Below, piece by piece: positions 35,021 to 42,960 of a DNA stretch of 64,000 nucleotides. The notes under the pieces were generated by a model. It had not been told where the DNA came from. It searched no databases and was given only the letters and a program-made list of their open reading frames with translations. Numbering within the stretch: the first letter of the stretch is position 1; every line of letters starts with the position of its first letter. The position numbers and the translations under genes were made by a program. Where the stretch lies: contig NZ_JBHUIB010000002.1 in the NCBI RefSeq assembly GCF_042682785.1, positions 1 through 64,000 of the forward strand, in the 5' to 3' direction. Origin of the DNA: Thalassotalea_F euphylliae (GTDB lineage Bacteria; Pseudomonadota; Gammaproteobacteria; Enterobacterales; Alteromonadaceae).

Positions 35021-36358
35021 ATGAAAAGTACAGAAGTTAACTTCGATGGTTTAGTTGGACCAACACATAACTATGCAGGATTATCGGAAGGCAATGTTGC
35101 CTCACTGAATAACGCGCACGATACCTCTAGCCCTAAAAATGCAGCCAAGCAAGGCTTAGCTAAAATGAAAGCCCTACATGACATGGGCATGACCCAAGGC
35201 ATTTTAGCCCCGCAAGAGCGCCCAGATATGTATGCCCTGAGACGCTTAGGCTTTTCGGGCAGCGATGCAGACGTATTGGAAGCTGCCTATAAACAAGCAC
35301 CAGCGTTACTATCGGCGTGTTGTTCAGCGTCAAGCATGTGGACAGCGAATGCCGCAACCGTATCACCGTCGGCTGATACTGAAAATGGTAAAGTGCATTT
35401 TACACCTGCAAACTTAACAAATAAGTTTCATCGCTCACTAGAGCCAGAAACAACAGGTAATATTTTAAAAGCCACGTTCAGTGACACTGCACATTTCTCT
35501 CATCACCAACATCTACCTGATAATGATCACTTCGGTGATGAGGGTGCAGCAAACCATACACGCTTATGCGCTGAGTATGGTGAACAAGGGGTAGAAATAT
35601 TCACGTTTGGCCGTTATGCGTTTAACCGCAATATGCCGATGCCTCAAAAGTTCCCAGCCCGTCAAACGTTAGAAGCGAGTAAAGCGGTGGCAAGGCTGCA
35701 CGGCCTAAACGAGTCACAAACAGTTTACGTTCAGCAAAACCCTGATGTGATCGACCAAGGTGTTTTCCATAATGACGTTATTGCAGTGGGCAACCAAAAC
35801 GTGTTGTTCTTCCATGAGCAAGCGTTTTTAGACACTCAAAACTTCTTAGACGAAGTGCGTAGTAAATTTGGCGAGTCTGAATTCCATGCTATTGAAGTGA
35901 AATCATCACAAGTATCAGTGGAAGACTGCGTAAATACCTACTTGTTCAACACACAAATTATCACCCTGCCAAATGGTGAAATGTCGATTATTGCGCCGAT
36001 GCACTGTTATGAAAACGCCGCTGTAAAGGCATACTTGGACGAGCTTGTTACGTTAAACACACCGATAAAGCACGTGAAATATTACGACGTTAACGAAAGC
36101 ATGAAAAATGGCGGTGGTCCAGCATGCTTGCGCTTACGTGTTGCTATGACACAGCAAGAATTAGCGGCGGTTAACCAGCACTGTCTAATGTCAGACGCTA
36201 AGTTTGATGAGCTTAATGCATGGGTAGATAAACACTATCGTGACCAATTGTCATTGAACGACTTGCGCGATCCGGCGCTAGTGACAGAGTCGCGCACAGC
36301 GCTTGATGAACTGACACAAATATTGAATTTAGGGTCCGTATATCAGTTCCAGCGTTAA
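35021..36358 (+). CDS. astB: N-succinylarginine dihydrolase
   Basis: 445 aa from ATG at 35021, which has AAGGTGAG at good spacing; a GTG 12 bases upstream would add four residues. The N-terminus EVNFDGLVGPTHNYAGLSEGN is diagnostic. It contains NMPMPQKFPARQT, the catalytic His region HNDVIAVGNQNVLFFHE and NGGGPACLRLRV with the active-site Cys. It turns succinylarginine into succinylornithine plus ammonia and CO2, step two of the AST arginine-degradation pathway. The other ast genes are not next to it. A terminator follows immediately. Confidence 0.95.
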   Translation: MKSTEVNFDGLVGPTHNYAGLSEGNVASLNNAHDTSSPKNAAKQGLAKMKALHDMGMTQGILAPQERPDMYALRRLGFSGSDADVLEAAYKQAPALLSACCSASSMWTANAATVSPSADTENGKVHFTPANLTNKFHRSLEPETTGNILKATFSDTAHFSHHQHLPDNDHFGDEGAANHTRLCAEYGEQGVEIFTFGRYAFNRNMPMPQKFPARQTLEASKAVARLHGLNESQTVYVQQNPDVIDQGVFHNDVIAVGNQNVLFFHEQAFLDTQNFLDEVRSKFGESEFHAIEVKSSQVSVEDCVNTYLFNTQIITLPNGEMSIIAPMHCYENAAVKAYLDELVTLNTPIKHVKYYDVNESMKNGGGPACLRLRVAMTQQELAAVNQHCLMSDAKFDELNAWVDKHYRDQLSLNDLRDPALVTESRTALDELTQILNLGSVYQFQR

Positions 36359-36380
36359 GTTGCAGCTTATAGACATAAAC

Positions 36381-36415
36381 AAAAAAGAGTGAGCAAAATG
36401 CTCACTCTTTTTTTT
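36381..36415. terminator. Bidirectional terminator between astB and the RHH gene
   Basis: Stem from 36381 to 36395 pairing with 36399 to 36413 around an AAA loop, with A and T runs outside the core GAGTGAGCA/TGCTCACTC, so it can work on both strands. The stop codon of the opposite small gene (36402-36404) lies in the stem. Confidence 0.88.
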
Positions 36416-36623
36416 CATCGGAAGCGGGTGTTTGCCCGTCTGTTGGTTCAATCAGGGTTGTGACTTGCTGAACGAGTTTTACCCGTCCTGCTTTAATTAA
36501 CGCATCACGTAGCAGAAACTCTATTTGTGCGTTAACGCTTCTCAACTCATCATCAGCCCAACGCTGGGTTGCGGCTAAAATATCGGGATTTATCCGCAGT
36601 GGAAAACTTTTCTTTGCGGCCAT
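36402..36623 (-). CDS. Arc/MetJ-type ribbon-helix-helix DNA-binding protein
   Basis: 73 aa. KKSFPLRINPDILAATQRWADDELRSVNAQIEFLLRDALIKAGR (discussed in parts) is the strand-helix-helix pattern of Arc-like repressors: SFPLRI as the DNA-contacting strand, helix A from PDILAATQRWA, and helix B from SVNAQIEFLLRDAL. The tail after residue 50 is acidic and disordered. It is the second gene of an operon with the SPFH protein (9-bp gap). A perfect palindrome over the operon's predicted transcription start (37494-37514) is the natural candidate for its operator. The SPFH/Arc-like pairing is a recurrent bacterial arrangement. Confidence 0.75.
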   Translation of the reverse strand: MAAKKSFPLRINPDILAATQRWADDELRSVNAQIEFLLRDALIKAGRVKLVQQVTTLIEPTDGQTPASDEKKE

Positions 36624-36632
36624 AATATCTCC

Positions 36633-37481
36633 CTAATACAAGCTACCAGCATTAATGACCGGCTGTGTGCTGTGGTCACCACAAAGCACCACTAATAAGT
36701 TACTGACCATCGCTGCTTTACGCTCTTCATCTAACTCTACAATGTCTTGCTCTGACAATTTAGCTAACGCCGTTTCCACCATGCCTACTGCGCCTTCTAC
36801 AATTTTACTACGTGCCGCAATAATCGCAGACGCTTGTTGACGTTGTAGCATAGCGCTGGCAATTTCTGGCGCATAAGCTAAATGACTAATTCTTGCTTCT
36901 AATACATGAACCCCTGCCTTTGCTAAGCGCTGCTGAATTTCGGTTTTTAGTGACTCCGACACCTCTTTCGGGTGGCTACGTAAAGCAACTTCATCACCTT
37001 CATGCAAATCATAAGGGTAGGTTGTAGCCATATTGCGCAACGCTGCTTCACTTTGGATACTCACATAGCTTTCATAGTCATCAACTTCAAACATCGCTTC
37101 TGCGGTATCTTCTACGGCCCATACTACAACAGCGGCTATTTCGATAGGGTTACCATGGTTATCGTTGACCTTTAATTGACCGCTTTCGAAATTACGAATG
37201 CGCAGGGAAATATTGGTACGTATAAATAAAGGAATAGTCCAACGCAACCCGTTGTCTTTCACCGTACCAACGTAACTGCCAAAAAACGTCATAACTTTCG
37301 CTTGATTGGGCTGTACGATAAAAAAACCGCCCCAACATACAGCAACAAGTACCGCGAAAATTAGCCAAAACAGAGGAAGCGAAGCGGCGCTAACAACATT
37401 CACTAGCGTCAAGTATTGCAAACCTGCAAGCACTAAAGCTGCTGCATAGCCATTAAATGAAAAACCTTTTTTCTCGTTCAT
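36633..37481 (-). CDS. SPFH/band-7 domain membrane protein
   Basis: 282 aa from ATG at 37481; GAGGTG ends 6 bases upstream, and an in-frame GTG two codons earlier is less likely. Two hydrophobic segments (about 12-55) are followed by the SPFH domain: GFFIVQPNQAKVMTFFGSYVGTV, GLRWTIPLF, SIQSEAALRNMATTYPYD and a helix AGVHVLEARISHLAYAPEIASAML. C-terminal coiled-coil helix. Stomatin/prohibitin-like proteins scaffold membrane microdomains and often bind membrane proteases. No NfeD or FtsH-like gene is adjacent. It is co-transcribed with the RHH protein. Confidence 0.85.
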   Translation of the reverse strand: MNEKKGFSFNGYAAALVLAGLQYLTLVNVVSAASLPLFWLIFAVLVAVCWGGFFIVQPNQAKVMTFFGSYVGTVKDNGLRWTIPLFIRTNISLRIRNFESGQLKVNDNHGNPIEIAAVVVWAVEDTAEAMFEVDDYESYVSIQSEAALRNMATTYPYDLHEGDEVALRSHPKEVSESLKTEIQQRLAKAGVHVLEARISHLAYAPEIASAMLQRQQASAIIAARSKIVEGAVGMVETALAKLSEQDIVELDEERKAAMVSNLLVVLCGDHSTQPVINAGSLY

Positions 37482-37493
37482 AGTCACCTCAAT

Positions 37494-37514
37494 GTGATAT
37501 CAATTTGATATCAC
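37494..37514. promoter_or_regulatory. Palindromic operator candidate upstream of the SPFH-RHH operon
   Basis: GTGATATCA and TGATATCAC form a perfect 9-bp inverted repeat with a 3-nt spacer (37494-37502, 37506-37514). It touches the -10 element and covers the predicted transcription start, where a repressor would block initiation. The half-sites also read as TGATATCA, itself palindromic. Such tandem sites suit RHH dimers. Inferred. Confidence 0.55.
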
Positions 37515-37542
37515 TATAGCGTAAAAGGATCGTTTTGGTCAA
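37513..37542 (-). promoter_or_regulatory. Sigma-70 promoter of the SPFH-RHH operon
   Basis: On the minus strand TTGACC (37542-37537) and TATAGT (37518-37513) are separated by 18 bp. This is the best-looking promoter in the region; transcription would start near 37506, about 25 bases before the SPFH start codon. Confidence 0.6.
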
Positions 37543-38096
37543 ATATTGTTGTGATCATTCCAATCTAAAGCTGGATTGATTCTTATGAAGCTGGATTATG
37601 ACTGAGTGGATTGGAGTCTTAATTTTATTGGTGTTAAGTGTAAAGGTAAGGCGTAAACAGCAATGTGTGAATTGTATTTTATTTTTGCTAATGCTTTTGG
37701 GTTTAGAGAATAAGCCTTGGGGCAACCGTAATAAATTTGATGTTTATTATTAATATATTCTTTACTGTAAAAGTCACTTCAATAAAGCTCGCTGATTAGA
37801 GCTAATAGGAGGAATTAAGAAACAGTGAAAGGCTTTTTTGAGCGAACAATAGACGCTCACAGTCATATAGTCTTATAGGCTCAAATCTACAAAGCGAACA
37901 ACCAGGTGAGAGTGAAGTGCAATAGTCTAATTTAAGTTAGTTCATGTATCTTGTGATATGTATACCTTCATTATGGTTATTTTTTCATGTTATTGTTTGA
38001 GAGCTAAGCATTTTGGAGGAAGTTTGCGTAGCTAATAAATTTCAAAGTTCGCATACAGTACCTCCCATATCTTGTTACCAGATAATCGTTTATTTG
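37543..38096. other. Non-coding gap at left edge of the accessory region
   Basis: About 550 bp without a convincing gene on either strand. It contains one copy of an imperfect repeat (37556-37595) shared with 51463-51502. An AGGAGGA at 37807-37813 is followed by a GTG that opens only 17 codons. The rest is AT-rich with scattered stops. It may be the scar of past insertion, but nothing further can be supported. Confidence 0.5.
37556..37595. repeat. Dispersed imperfect repeat, copy A
   Basis: Forty bases beginning CATTCCAATCTA match 51463-51502 at 33 of 40 positions in the same orientation. The ATTCC...GGAT character resembles widespread intergenic palindromic repeats. Copies lie near both ends of the accessory region, about 14 kb apart. 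Confidence 0.5.
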
Positions 38097-38918
38097 TTAA
38101 TCTCTCTTAACAAAGTCTAACAATTGCTCAAAAACATAATCTGAATTCAGTATTCGATTATGCCCAAGATTTTTAGTTGAAATGAGCGTTGTTTTTGCAT
38201 TTGATTTATTAAGGCTCTCTGCATTTTTGTACGATAGAACCGAGTCATTCTCATCATGTATCAATAATATCGGCGATGGAATTTTGCTCATATGAGCGTC
38301 TAGTTTCAAGTCAGAATGAGAAACTCTAACTTCCTTTTCAACATTATCTAAAAACAGCCTTTGGCAAGCCTTACCTACGCTCAACTTGTTACAAAAACCT
38401 TTTAAGATATTCGTAAAGTCACTCGGAGCTGCGATTGATACTAATTTCCCTAGATCAATATTCTGTGAGGCTACATGTAACATGGCTCCAGCCCCCATTG
38501 AATGTCCAATTGTAGCAACTAAAGGTTCGTTGATGTATTGCAGACTTGAGTGTATAGACTTAATAAACTGTCCAGGATTCGACAATTTACTTGAAGACTT
38601 CCCATATCCTTTGGGCTGTACTAGATAAACCGAGTAATTATCAGCCAAAAGGCCTTTTAATATACGAGAAAACTGGTCTCCGCTACCATCCCAACCATGA
38701 ATCAACAAGATTGATTTTTCGCTTTCACCACGCCAATGAGATAATGTCGTGTCATTTTCAACGTATAAAGTCGATGAAGGGAAGGGGACTTTTTTGAACG
38801 GGTAAACATTTCTTCTCACAGTAAACAAAAGCTTTACCAAAGATGGTGAGCACCGACTAGGAAACACTCGACTCCAAATTGCAAATGCTGACTTAATTGC
38901 ATAGAAATTAATATTCAT
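38097..38918 (-). CDS. Alpha/beta hydrolase
   Basis: 273 aa from ATG at 38918, giving MNINFYAIKSAFAIW; a GTG start at 38990 would add 24 residues of uncertain value. Oxyanion region LLIHGWDGSG (71-80), nucleophile elbow GHSMG (Ser140), acid in HDENDSV (Asp225) and His253 in LGHNRI complete the triad. It is a cytoplasmic enzyme of the serine hydrolase/lysophospholipase type; substrate unknown. It stands alone between two long non-coding gaps, with no obvious operon partner. Confidence 0.75.
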   Translation of the reverse strand: MNINFYAIKSAFAIWSRVFPSRCSPSLVKLLFTVRRNVYPFKKVPFPSSTLYVENDTTLSHWRGESEKSILLIHGWDGSGDQFSRILKGLLADNYSVYLVQPKGYGKSSSKLSNPGQFIKSIHSSLQYINEPLVATIGHSMGAGAMLHVASQNIDLGKLVSIAAPSDFTNILKGFCNKLSVGKACQRLFLDNVEKEVRVSHSDLKLDAHMSKIPSPILLIHDENDSVLSYKNAESLNKSNAKTTLISTKNLGHNRILNSDYVFEQLLDFVKRD

Positions 38919-39557
38919 ACAGTTATCACTTGATTCATCGTCGTTCAATATTACAAAAGTACAAGTATTAAAGAGTTGCAAATCGTTCACTTTTTATGAG
39001 CAATCGTACTTTTTCTGCACAAGTAAATCAGGACTCTTTGCTACTTGGGTAGCTATTTTTTAGCTCCCCCGAATTGATATAGTGTCGCTTTGCTACTTCG
39101 TGCGAGGGAAGTTCCACTATATATTGCTATGTAATGTGAACAGTTAAACTTCACAAATTTGCCGGGAGCAAACCCTCTCACACCCAATAACGTCTCTCTT
39201 TTCCCAAGATTTCGTGTAAGACCATTGTTTGTAGATTCAACTCTTTAGTTTAGCGTTTGCAGTGCAGTCTCTTCGGTACCAGCCGTGGCACATCACCCAG
39301 CCAAATTGTCCACGATTTGTCGTTCATTGCTATTTGAGCAATTACCTATTACTCAAATTATTCTTCGAACATCGCTCTTCACCCCCTCGCACCGACTAAC
39401 TATCTTAAACATTGTACTGGCCTTTACTGTGCAATCTTTTACTTTCTCAGGCTATCCTCTCTTGATTCTGAACGACGAAACAAAGGTTCTGAACGATTTG
39501 TTAAGTTCACCTGTGACGATTGCTTCAATATGCAGTTAATAACTGAAGGAGAGTCAA
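38919..39557. other. Long non-coding gap upstream of the VirK-like gene
   Basis: About 600 bp with no supported gene. It holds an inverted repeat ATTTGAG/CTCAAAT (39332-39338, 39352-39358) and a direct repeat TTCTGAACGA at 39466-39475 and 39487-39496. The direct repeat has a 21-base period, two helix turns, which is suggestive of regulator binding upstream of the next gene. An open frame at 39285-39539 lacks a ribosome site and looks random. Confidence 0.45.
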
Positions 39558-39926
39558 TTGAAAAAACGTCTGTTACTACTATTGGCAGTTACACTGTTGA
39601 GCACACATGTAGAAGCCAAACCACACCTGCTTTACCACCAGAGCAAAGAAGCTAAGCAAGTTTGGGGATCACTGGAAGACCTTATTCAGGCAATCAGAGA
39701 AGGTAAAACAATTCGGATTTATATGAATCTTGGCTTTGTGGAGCACCTGATGGATGCTGGATTCATCAGTATTATTGGCGACAACGTATATGCACAAATC
39801 GATGGTATCCAGGCTCAGAGGCCCGATCCTAAGGCCAATACAATCACGCTGCGTCCATATGCGCGTCATGTTGGCTTTTACTCTACGCTTAGCCCCTATG
39901 AAATGAAGTGGTACGCTGTGGACTAG
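39558..39926 (+). CDS. VirK-like exported small protein
   Basis: 122 aa with a signal peptide (cleavage after VEA, about 20). The mature part, with a LEDLIQAIREGKTIRIYMNLG segment followed by beta strands and ITLRPYARHVGFYSTL, resembles the VirK family of small periplasmic proteins found in plant-associated and marine bacteria. The start is TTG at 39558 with AAGGAGA at ideal spacing. It is monocistronic. Family assignment is by pattern; function is unknown even in known members. Confidence 0.6.
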   Translation: MKKRLLLLLAVTLLSTHVEAKPHLLYHQSKEAKQVWGSLEDLIQAIREGKTIRIYMNLGFVEHLMDAGFISIIGDNVYAQIDGIQAQRPDPKANTITLRPYARHVGFYSTLSPYEMKWYAVD

Positions 39927-39972
39927 TTTTTCGCATCTTCCTTCAAACTATGAAGTTAATGATGTACAACCG

Positions 39973-40881
39973 TTACTCGTCTCTAGTCTTAGCATGCACG
40001 CTGTTAACTAAGTATTCGCTAAGCGCTTTTGCTGCAGGCGACTGCGCTCTGCGCGAAGGTGTAAGTAAGCTGAGTTGAGCCTTACCTGAAAACCAGTCAG
40101 GTAAAATCCTTTTCAGTAAGCCGTTTTCAATTTCTTTTCGACAAGTGTAAGCTGGTAGGCTGACGATGCCCATGCCTTCAATTGCGGCCTCTTTCAATGT
40201 GCCCATATCATCGCTGCAAAGCTGAGGGCTGAAGGGCACGGTCGTTTTAACACCTTCTCTATTTTGCAGCGTCCAATGACCAGCAGTTGGCTGCCATCCG
40301 ACTTTCAGACTCTGCCTCTTAAACAAGTCATAGGGCGTTTGGGGTGTACCTGCTTTTTCCAGATACGCAGAGCTTGCAAACAAATACCACGAAAAAGTTG
40401 ATAGGCTCCTCTGTATGATACTAGAGTCAGGCAGTGCTTCAGTGTGTCCGCGTATTGCCATATCTATGCCCTTAGAGACTAAATCGACGTTCTGATTGGT
40501 TACTTGTTGGATAAGTTCGACCTTAGGGTGTTCCTTGAGAAACTTAACAAGTAGATCTTTGATAGCAAAATGTGCAACGCCTATTGAACAGCTTATTGCT
40601 ACACGCCCACTCAAGGACGTTTTTCTGCTTTCGATAGCCGCTTCTGCGGCTTCCATTTCGTCCAAAAGAGTGCGAGCATGGCGGTAGAACACCTGACCTG
40701 TCTCGGTGACGTTAAACTGGCGTGATGTTCGCTGAATCAATTTTATATCCAGCCGTTCTTCCAGCTTCGAAACATGGCGACTTAAACGAGACTTAGGCAT
40801 GTTTAGCGCCTTTGCCGCAGATGTAAAGCCCCGTTTTTCGACTACATGAACAAAGTAATAATAGTCATTTAAATCAATCAT
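39973..40881 (-). CDS. LysR family transcriptional regulator
   Basis: 302 aa. The N-terminal winged helix-turn-helix is clear (MIDLNDYYYFVHVVEKRGFTSAAKALNMPKSRLSRHVSKLEERL, in parts; HTH about 18-40). A linker helix and the LysR substrate-binding fold (about 90-295) follow. It is divergent from the pirin gene by 139 bp, so the pirin-FMN reductase-DUF2798 genes are its probable targets. An effector is not evident. The sub-type with 'DLNDYYYF' is frequent next to quinone/redox enzymes. Confidence 0.88.
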   Translation of the reverse strand: MIDLNDYYYFVHVVEKRGFTSAAKALNMPKSRLSRHVSKLEERLDIKLIQRTSRQFNVTETGQVFYRHARTLLDEMEAAEAAIESRKTSLSGRVAISCSIGVAHFAIKDLLVKFLKEHPKVELIQQVTNQNVDLVSKGIDMAIRGHTEALPDSSIIQRSLSTFSWYLFASSAYLEKAGTPQTPYDLFKRQSLKVGWQPTAGHWTLQNREGVKTTVPFSPQLCSDDMGTLKEAAIEGMGIVSLPAYTCRKEIENGLLKRILPDWFSGKAQLSLLTPSRRAQSPAAKALSEYLVNSVHAKTRDE

Positions 40882-41020
40882 TTTTTGTACAACATCTCAC
40901 AATATTCACTCTATTGTTCTAAATATAGGACGTATGTTTCAATTTTTCTATCTATACAATGCTATCGTTCCATAGCTAGAATCATTCCATCAGTTCGCAA
41001 ACATAAACAGGAATGAGCAA

Positions 41021-41923
41021 ATGAATTCACTAAACACATTGTCAGTTAACACCGCTGACGGAATAGCTCCAGTACCAAGTGTCACGTTGGTGAGGTCTGG
41101 TGAATCCTTTTCTATCGGAAAAGGGTTTGAGGCGCTGTCGTTCCGGGATAAGGATTTTGCGGGAGCAATGGATCCGTTAGTCATGGTTGATCATTATCGT
41201 ATGACCAAGCCTACTTTTGGTGCTCACCCACATGCTGGTATGTCTGCCGTCTCCGTTATATTTGAAGACAGTGAAGGACCTTTCCACAACAGGGATTCAC
41301 TGGGAAATGATTTCGATATCATGCCTGGCGATTTGTATTGGCTTAAAGCAGGCTCTGGTGCCATCCATGATGAATCGCCACGCGAAGGTTCAAAGATCCA
41401 CGGACTACAAGTCTTCATAAATTTGCCGTCGGCGTTGAGAAATAGCGCGCCAGAGTCTCTGCATGTTAAATCACAAGATATGCCTGTTATCGAATGCGAA
41501 GGGTGTCGTGTTCGAATCGTGCTAGGTGAAAGTAATGAGACTAGTGGGCACCAATCCCCCGCATTACCGATGACCATTCTAGATGGATTCATTGCTTCAA
41601 ACACATCCTTCTCTCACCAACTGAGGGAGGGTGAAAACAGCTGGATTACGGTTGTAAAAGGGGAGCTCATGATTCTGATTGGAGGTCAACAGGTTAATCT
41701 TTTCGCCGGTCAGGCCCTGGCAATATCAGATGTTTCAACTGACACCGTAACTAAAATCCATCTTCTTAATACGGGTCCTAATATGGCGCATTTTGTCTTG
41801 TTTGCTGGCAAGCCTACGAAAGAAACCTACGTGCAAAATGGGCCATTCATTATGGGGTCTGATGCAGAAATTGGGCAGGTCAAAGCTAACTTCGCAGCAG
41901 GAAAATTCGGGCAAATAGCTTAA
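41021..41923 (+). CDS. Pirin family protein (bicupin)
   Basis: 300 aa. The N-terminal cupin carries the pirin metal-site pattern: DPLVMVDHYRMTKPTFGAHPHAGMSAVSVIFEDSEG in context, with His at HPHAG and later Glu/His near GSGAIHDESP. The C-terminal cupin (about 190-295) is degenerate. Pirins act as quercetinases/redox-sensing proteins. AGGAATGAG precedes the ATG. First gene of a three-gene unit divergent from LysR. Confidence 0.88.
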   Translation: MNSLNTLSVNTADGIAPVPSVTLVRSGESFSIGKGFEALSFRDKDFAGAMDPLVMVDHYRMTKPTFGAHPHAGMSAVSVIFEDSEGPFHNRDSLGNDFDIMPGDLYWLKAGSGAIHDESPREGSKIHGLQVFINLPSALRNSAPESLHVKSQDMPVIECEGCRVRIVLGESNETSGHQSPALPMTILDGFIASNTSFSHQLREGENSWITVVKGELMILIGGQQVNLFAGQALAISDVSTDTVTKIHLLNTGPNMAHFVLFAGKPTKETYVQNGPFIMGSDAEIGQVKANFAAGKFGQIA

Positions 41924-41963
41924 TCAATATTGATATTTCTTAACTTTAATTTCGGAGAAAAAC

Positions 41964-42494
41964 ATGAATGTACTCGCTTTCTCGGCAAGTAACAGCCGCA
42001 AATCTATCAATAAGTTACTTGTGACATATGCATCATCACTATTGGAGCATTATACAGTAGAGGTCCTGGACATTAACGACTACGAAATGCCCATTTACAG
42101 TAGCGATCTGGAGGAAATGCACGGTATTCCCAATGCTGCTAGTCGATTTCTCAACAAGATTGCAGAAGCTGATGCTTTGCTGATTTCATTTGCTGAACAC
42201 AATGGTAATTACACCGTTGCATTCAAAAATTTGTTCGACTGGGCATCGCGCAAAAACATGGAAGTATATCAATCAAAACCGATCGTTTTGTTGTCAACAT
42301 CTCCGGGGCCTGGAGGAGCGAGCAGCGTATTACGTTTAGCCACTGAATCGGCACATTTTTTCAAAGGGAACGTATTAGCGTTTCTATCAATTCCCAGTTT
42401 CTACGACAACTTTGACCTTGAGAAAGGTGAGCTAACAAACCTTGAGCTCTTATCTCAGTTGAAGGCTGCAGTAGCAACTATCGAAAACAAGTAG
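41964..42494 (+). CDS. NAD(P)H-dependent FMN reductase (flavodoxin-fold)
   Basis: 176 aa. It has the flavodoxin-like fold of the FMN_red family: VLAFSASNSRKSINKLL (phosphate-binding loop, 4-20), NDYEMPIYSSDLEE, and LLISFAEHNGNYTVAFKNLFDWASRK with the EHNG[N/S]Y flavin motif. It reduces FMN or quinones using NAD(P)H. A Shine-Dalgarno GGAG precedes the ATG. It lies 40 bp after pirin, the second gene of the LysR-controlled unit. Confidence 0.88.
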   Translation: MNVLAFSASNSRKSINKLLVTYASSLLEHYTVEVLDINDYEMPIYSSDLEEMHGIPNAASRFLNKIAEADALLISFAEHNGNYTVAFKNLFDWASRKNMEVYQSKPIVLLSTSPGPGGASSVLRLATESAHFFKGNVLAFLSIPSFYDNFDLEKGELTNLELLSQLKAAVATIENK

Positions 42495-42520
42495 TTTTAG
42501 ACCAGATGATGAGGTGGAAA

Positions 42521-42748
42521 ATGATACCGAAAAAATTTCAGTTTCATACGTTTGCTTTTGTCATGTCGTTTCTGATGTCAGGTGTCATGTCATTGAGCAT
42601 GTTGGTGCTCAATTCAACGAGTCTGACGGAGGTTCTTTTAGATTGGCCCAGGGCATGGGGCATTGCCATGGTGGTGGCTTTTCCTGTGAGTTTGCTGGTA
42701 GTGCCACTGACGCAGCGTCTGGTTGCCAGAATTATAGCGAACGAATGA
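42521..42748 (+). CDS. DUF2798 small membrane protein
   Basis: 75 aa from ATG at 42521, with GAGGTGG at proper spacing; ATGs at 42506 and 42509 would place that ribosome site inside the gene. Two transmembrane helices (about 9-31 and 43-63), ending in PLTQRLVARI, match the DUF2798 pattern. The family is often encoded with LysR regulators and oxidoreductases. It is the last gene of the pirin unit. Confidence 0.75.
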   Translation: MIPKKFQFHTFAFVMSFLMSGVMSLSMLVLNSTSLTEVLLDWPRAWGIAMVVAFPVSLLVVPLTQRLVARIIANE

Positions 42749-42960
42749 ATACGTGGTCTTTGTTGAAACGACGGGCTCAATGTTCTGAAAAATAGGCTCG
42801 CAGTCACCGCCAGAGAGCTATCTGGTAAGTATCAGTGGTGCAATTCAGAACCTTTTGCGATCTTGGACTGATTGTTAAGTCTTTTGAACGACTAGCAAAT
42901 ATTTTGCTCTGGTTACTTCTTAGACTATTCAGACAATCTTATTTTAATTTTGAGATAAAT

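Noticed and set aside
37825..37878. 17-codon frame from GTG after an AGGAGGA sequence
   Set aside because: Spacing is too long (about 11 bases), the peptide is very short, and there is no supporting context.
39285..39539. 84-codon open frame on the plus strand in the gap before the VirK-like gene
   Set aside because: No ribosome site, biased composition and no family resemblance; it overlaps likely regulatory repeats.
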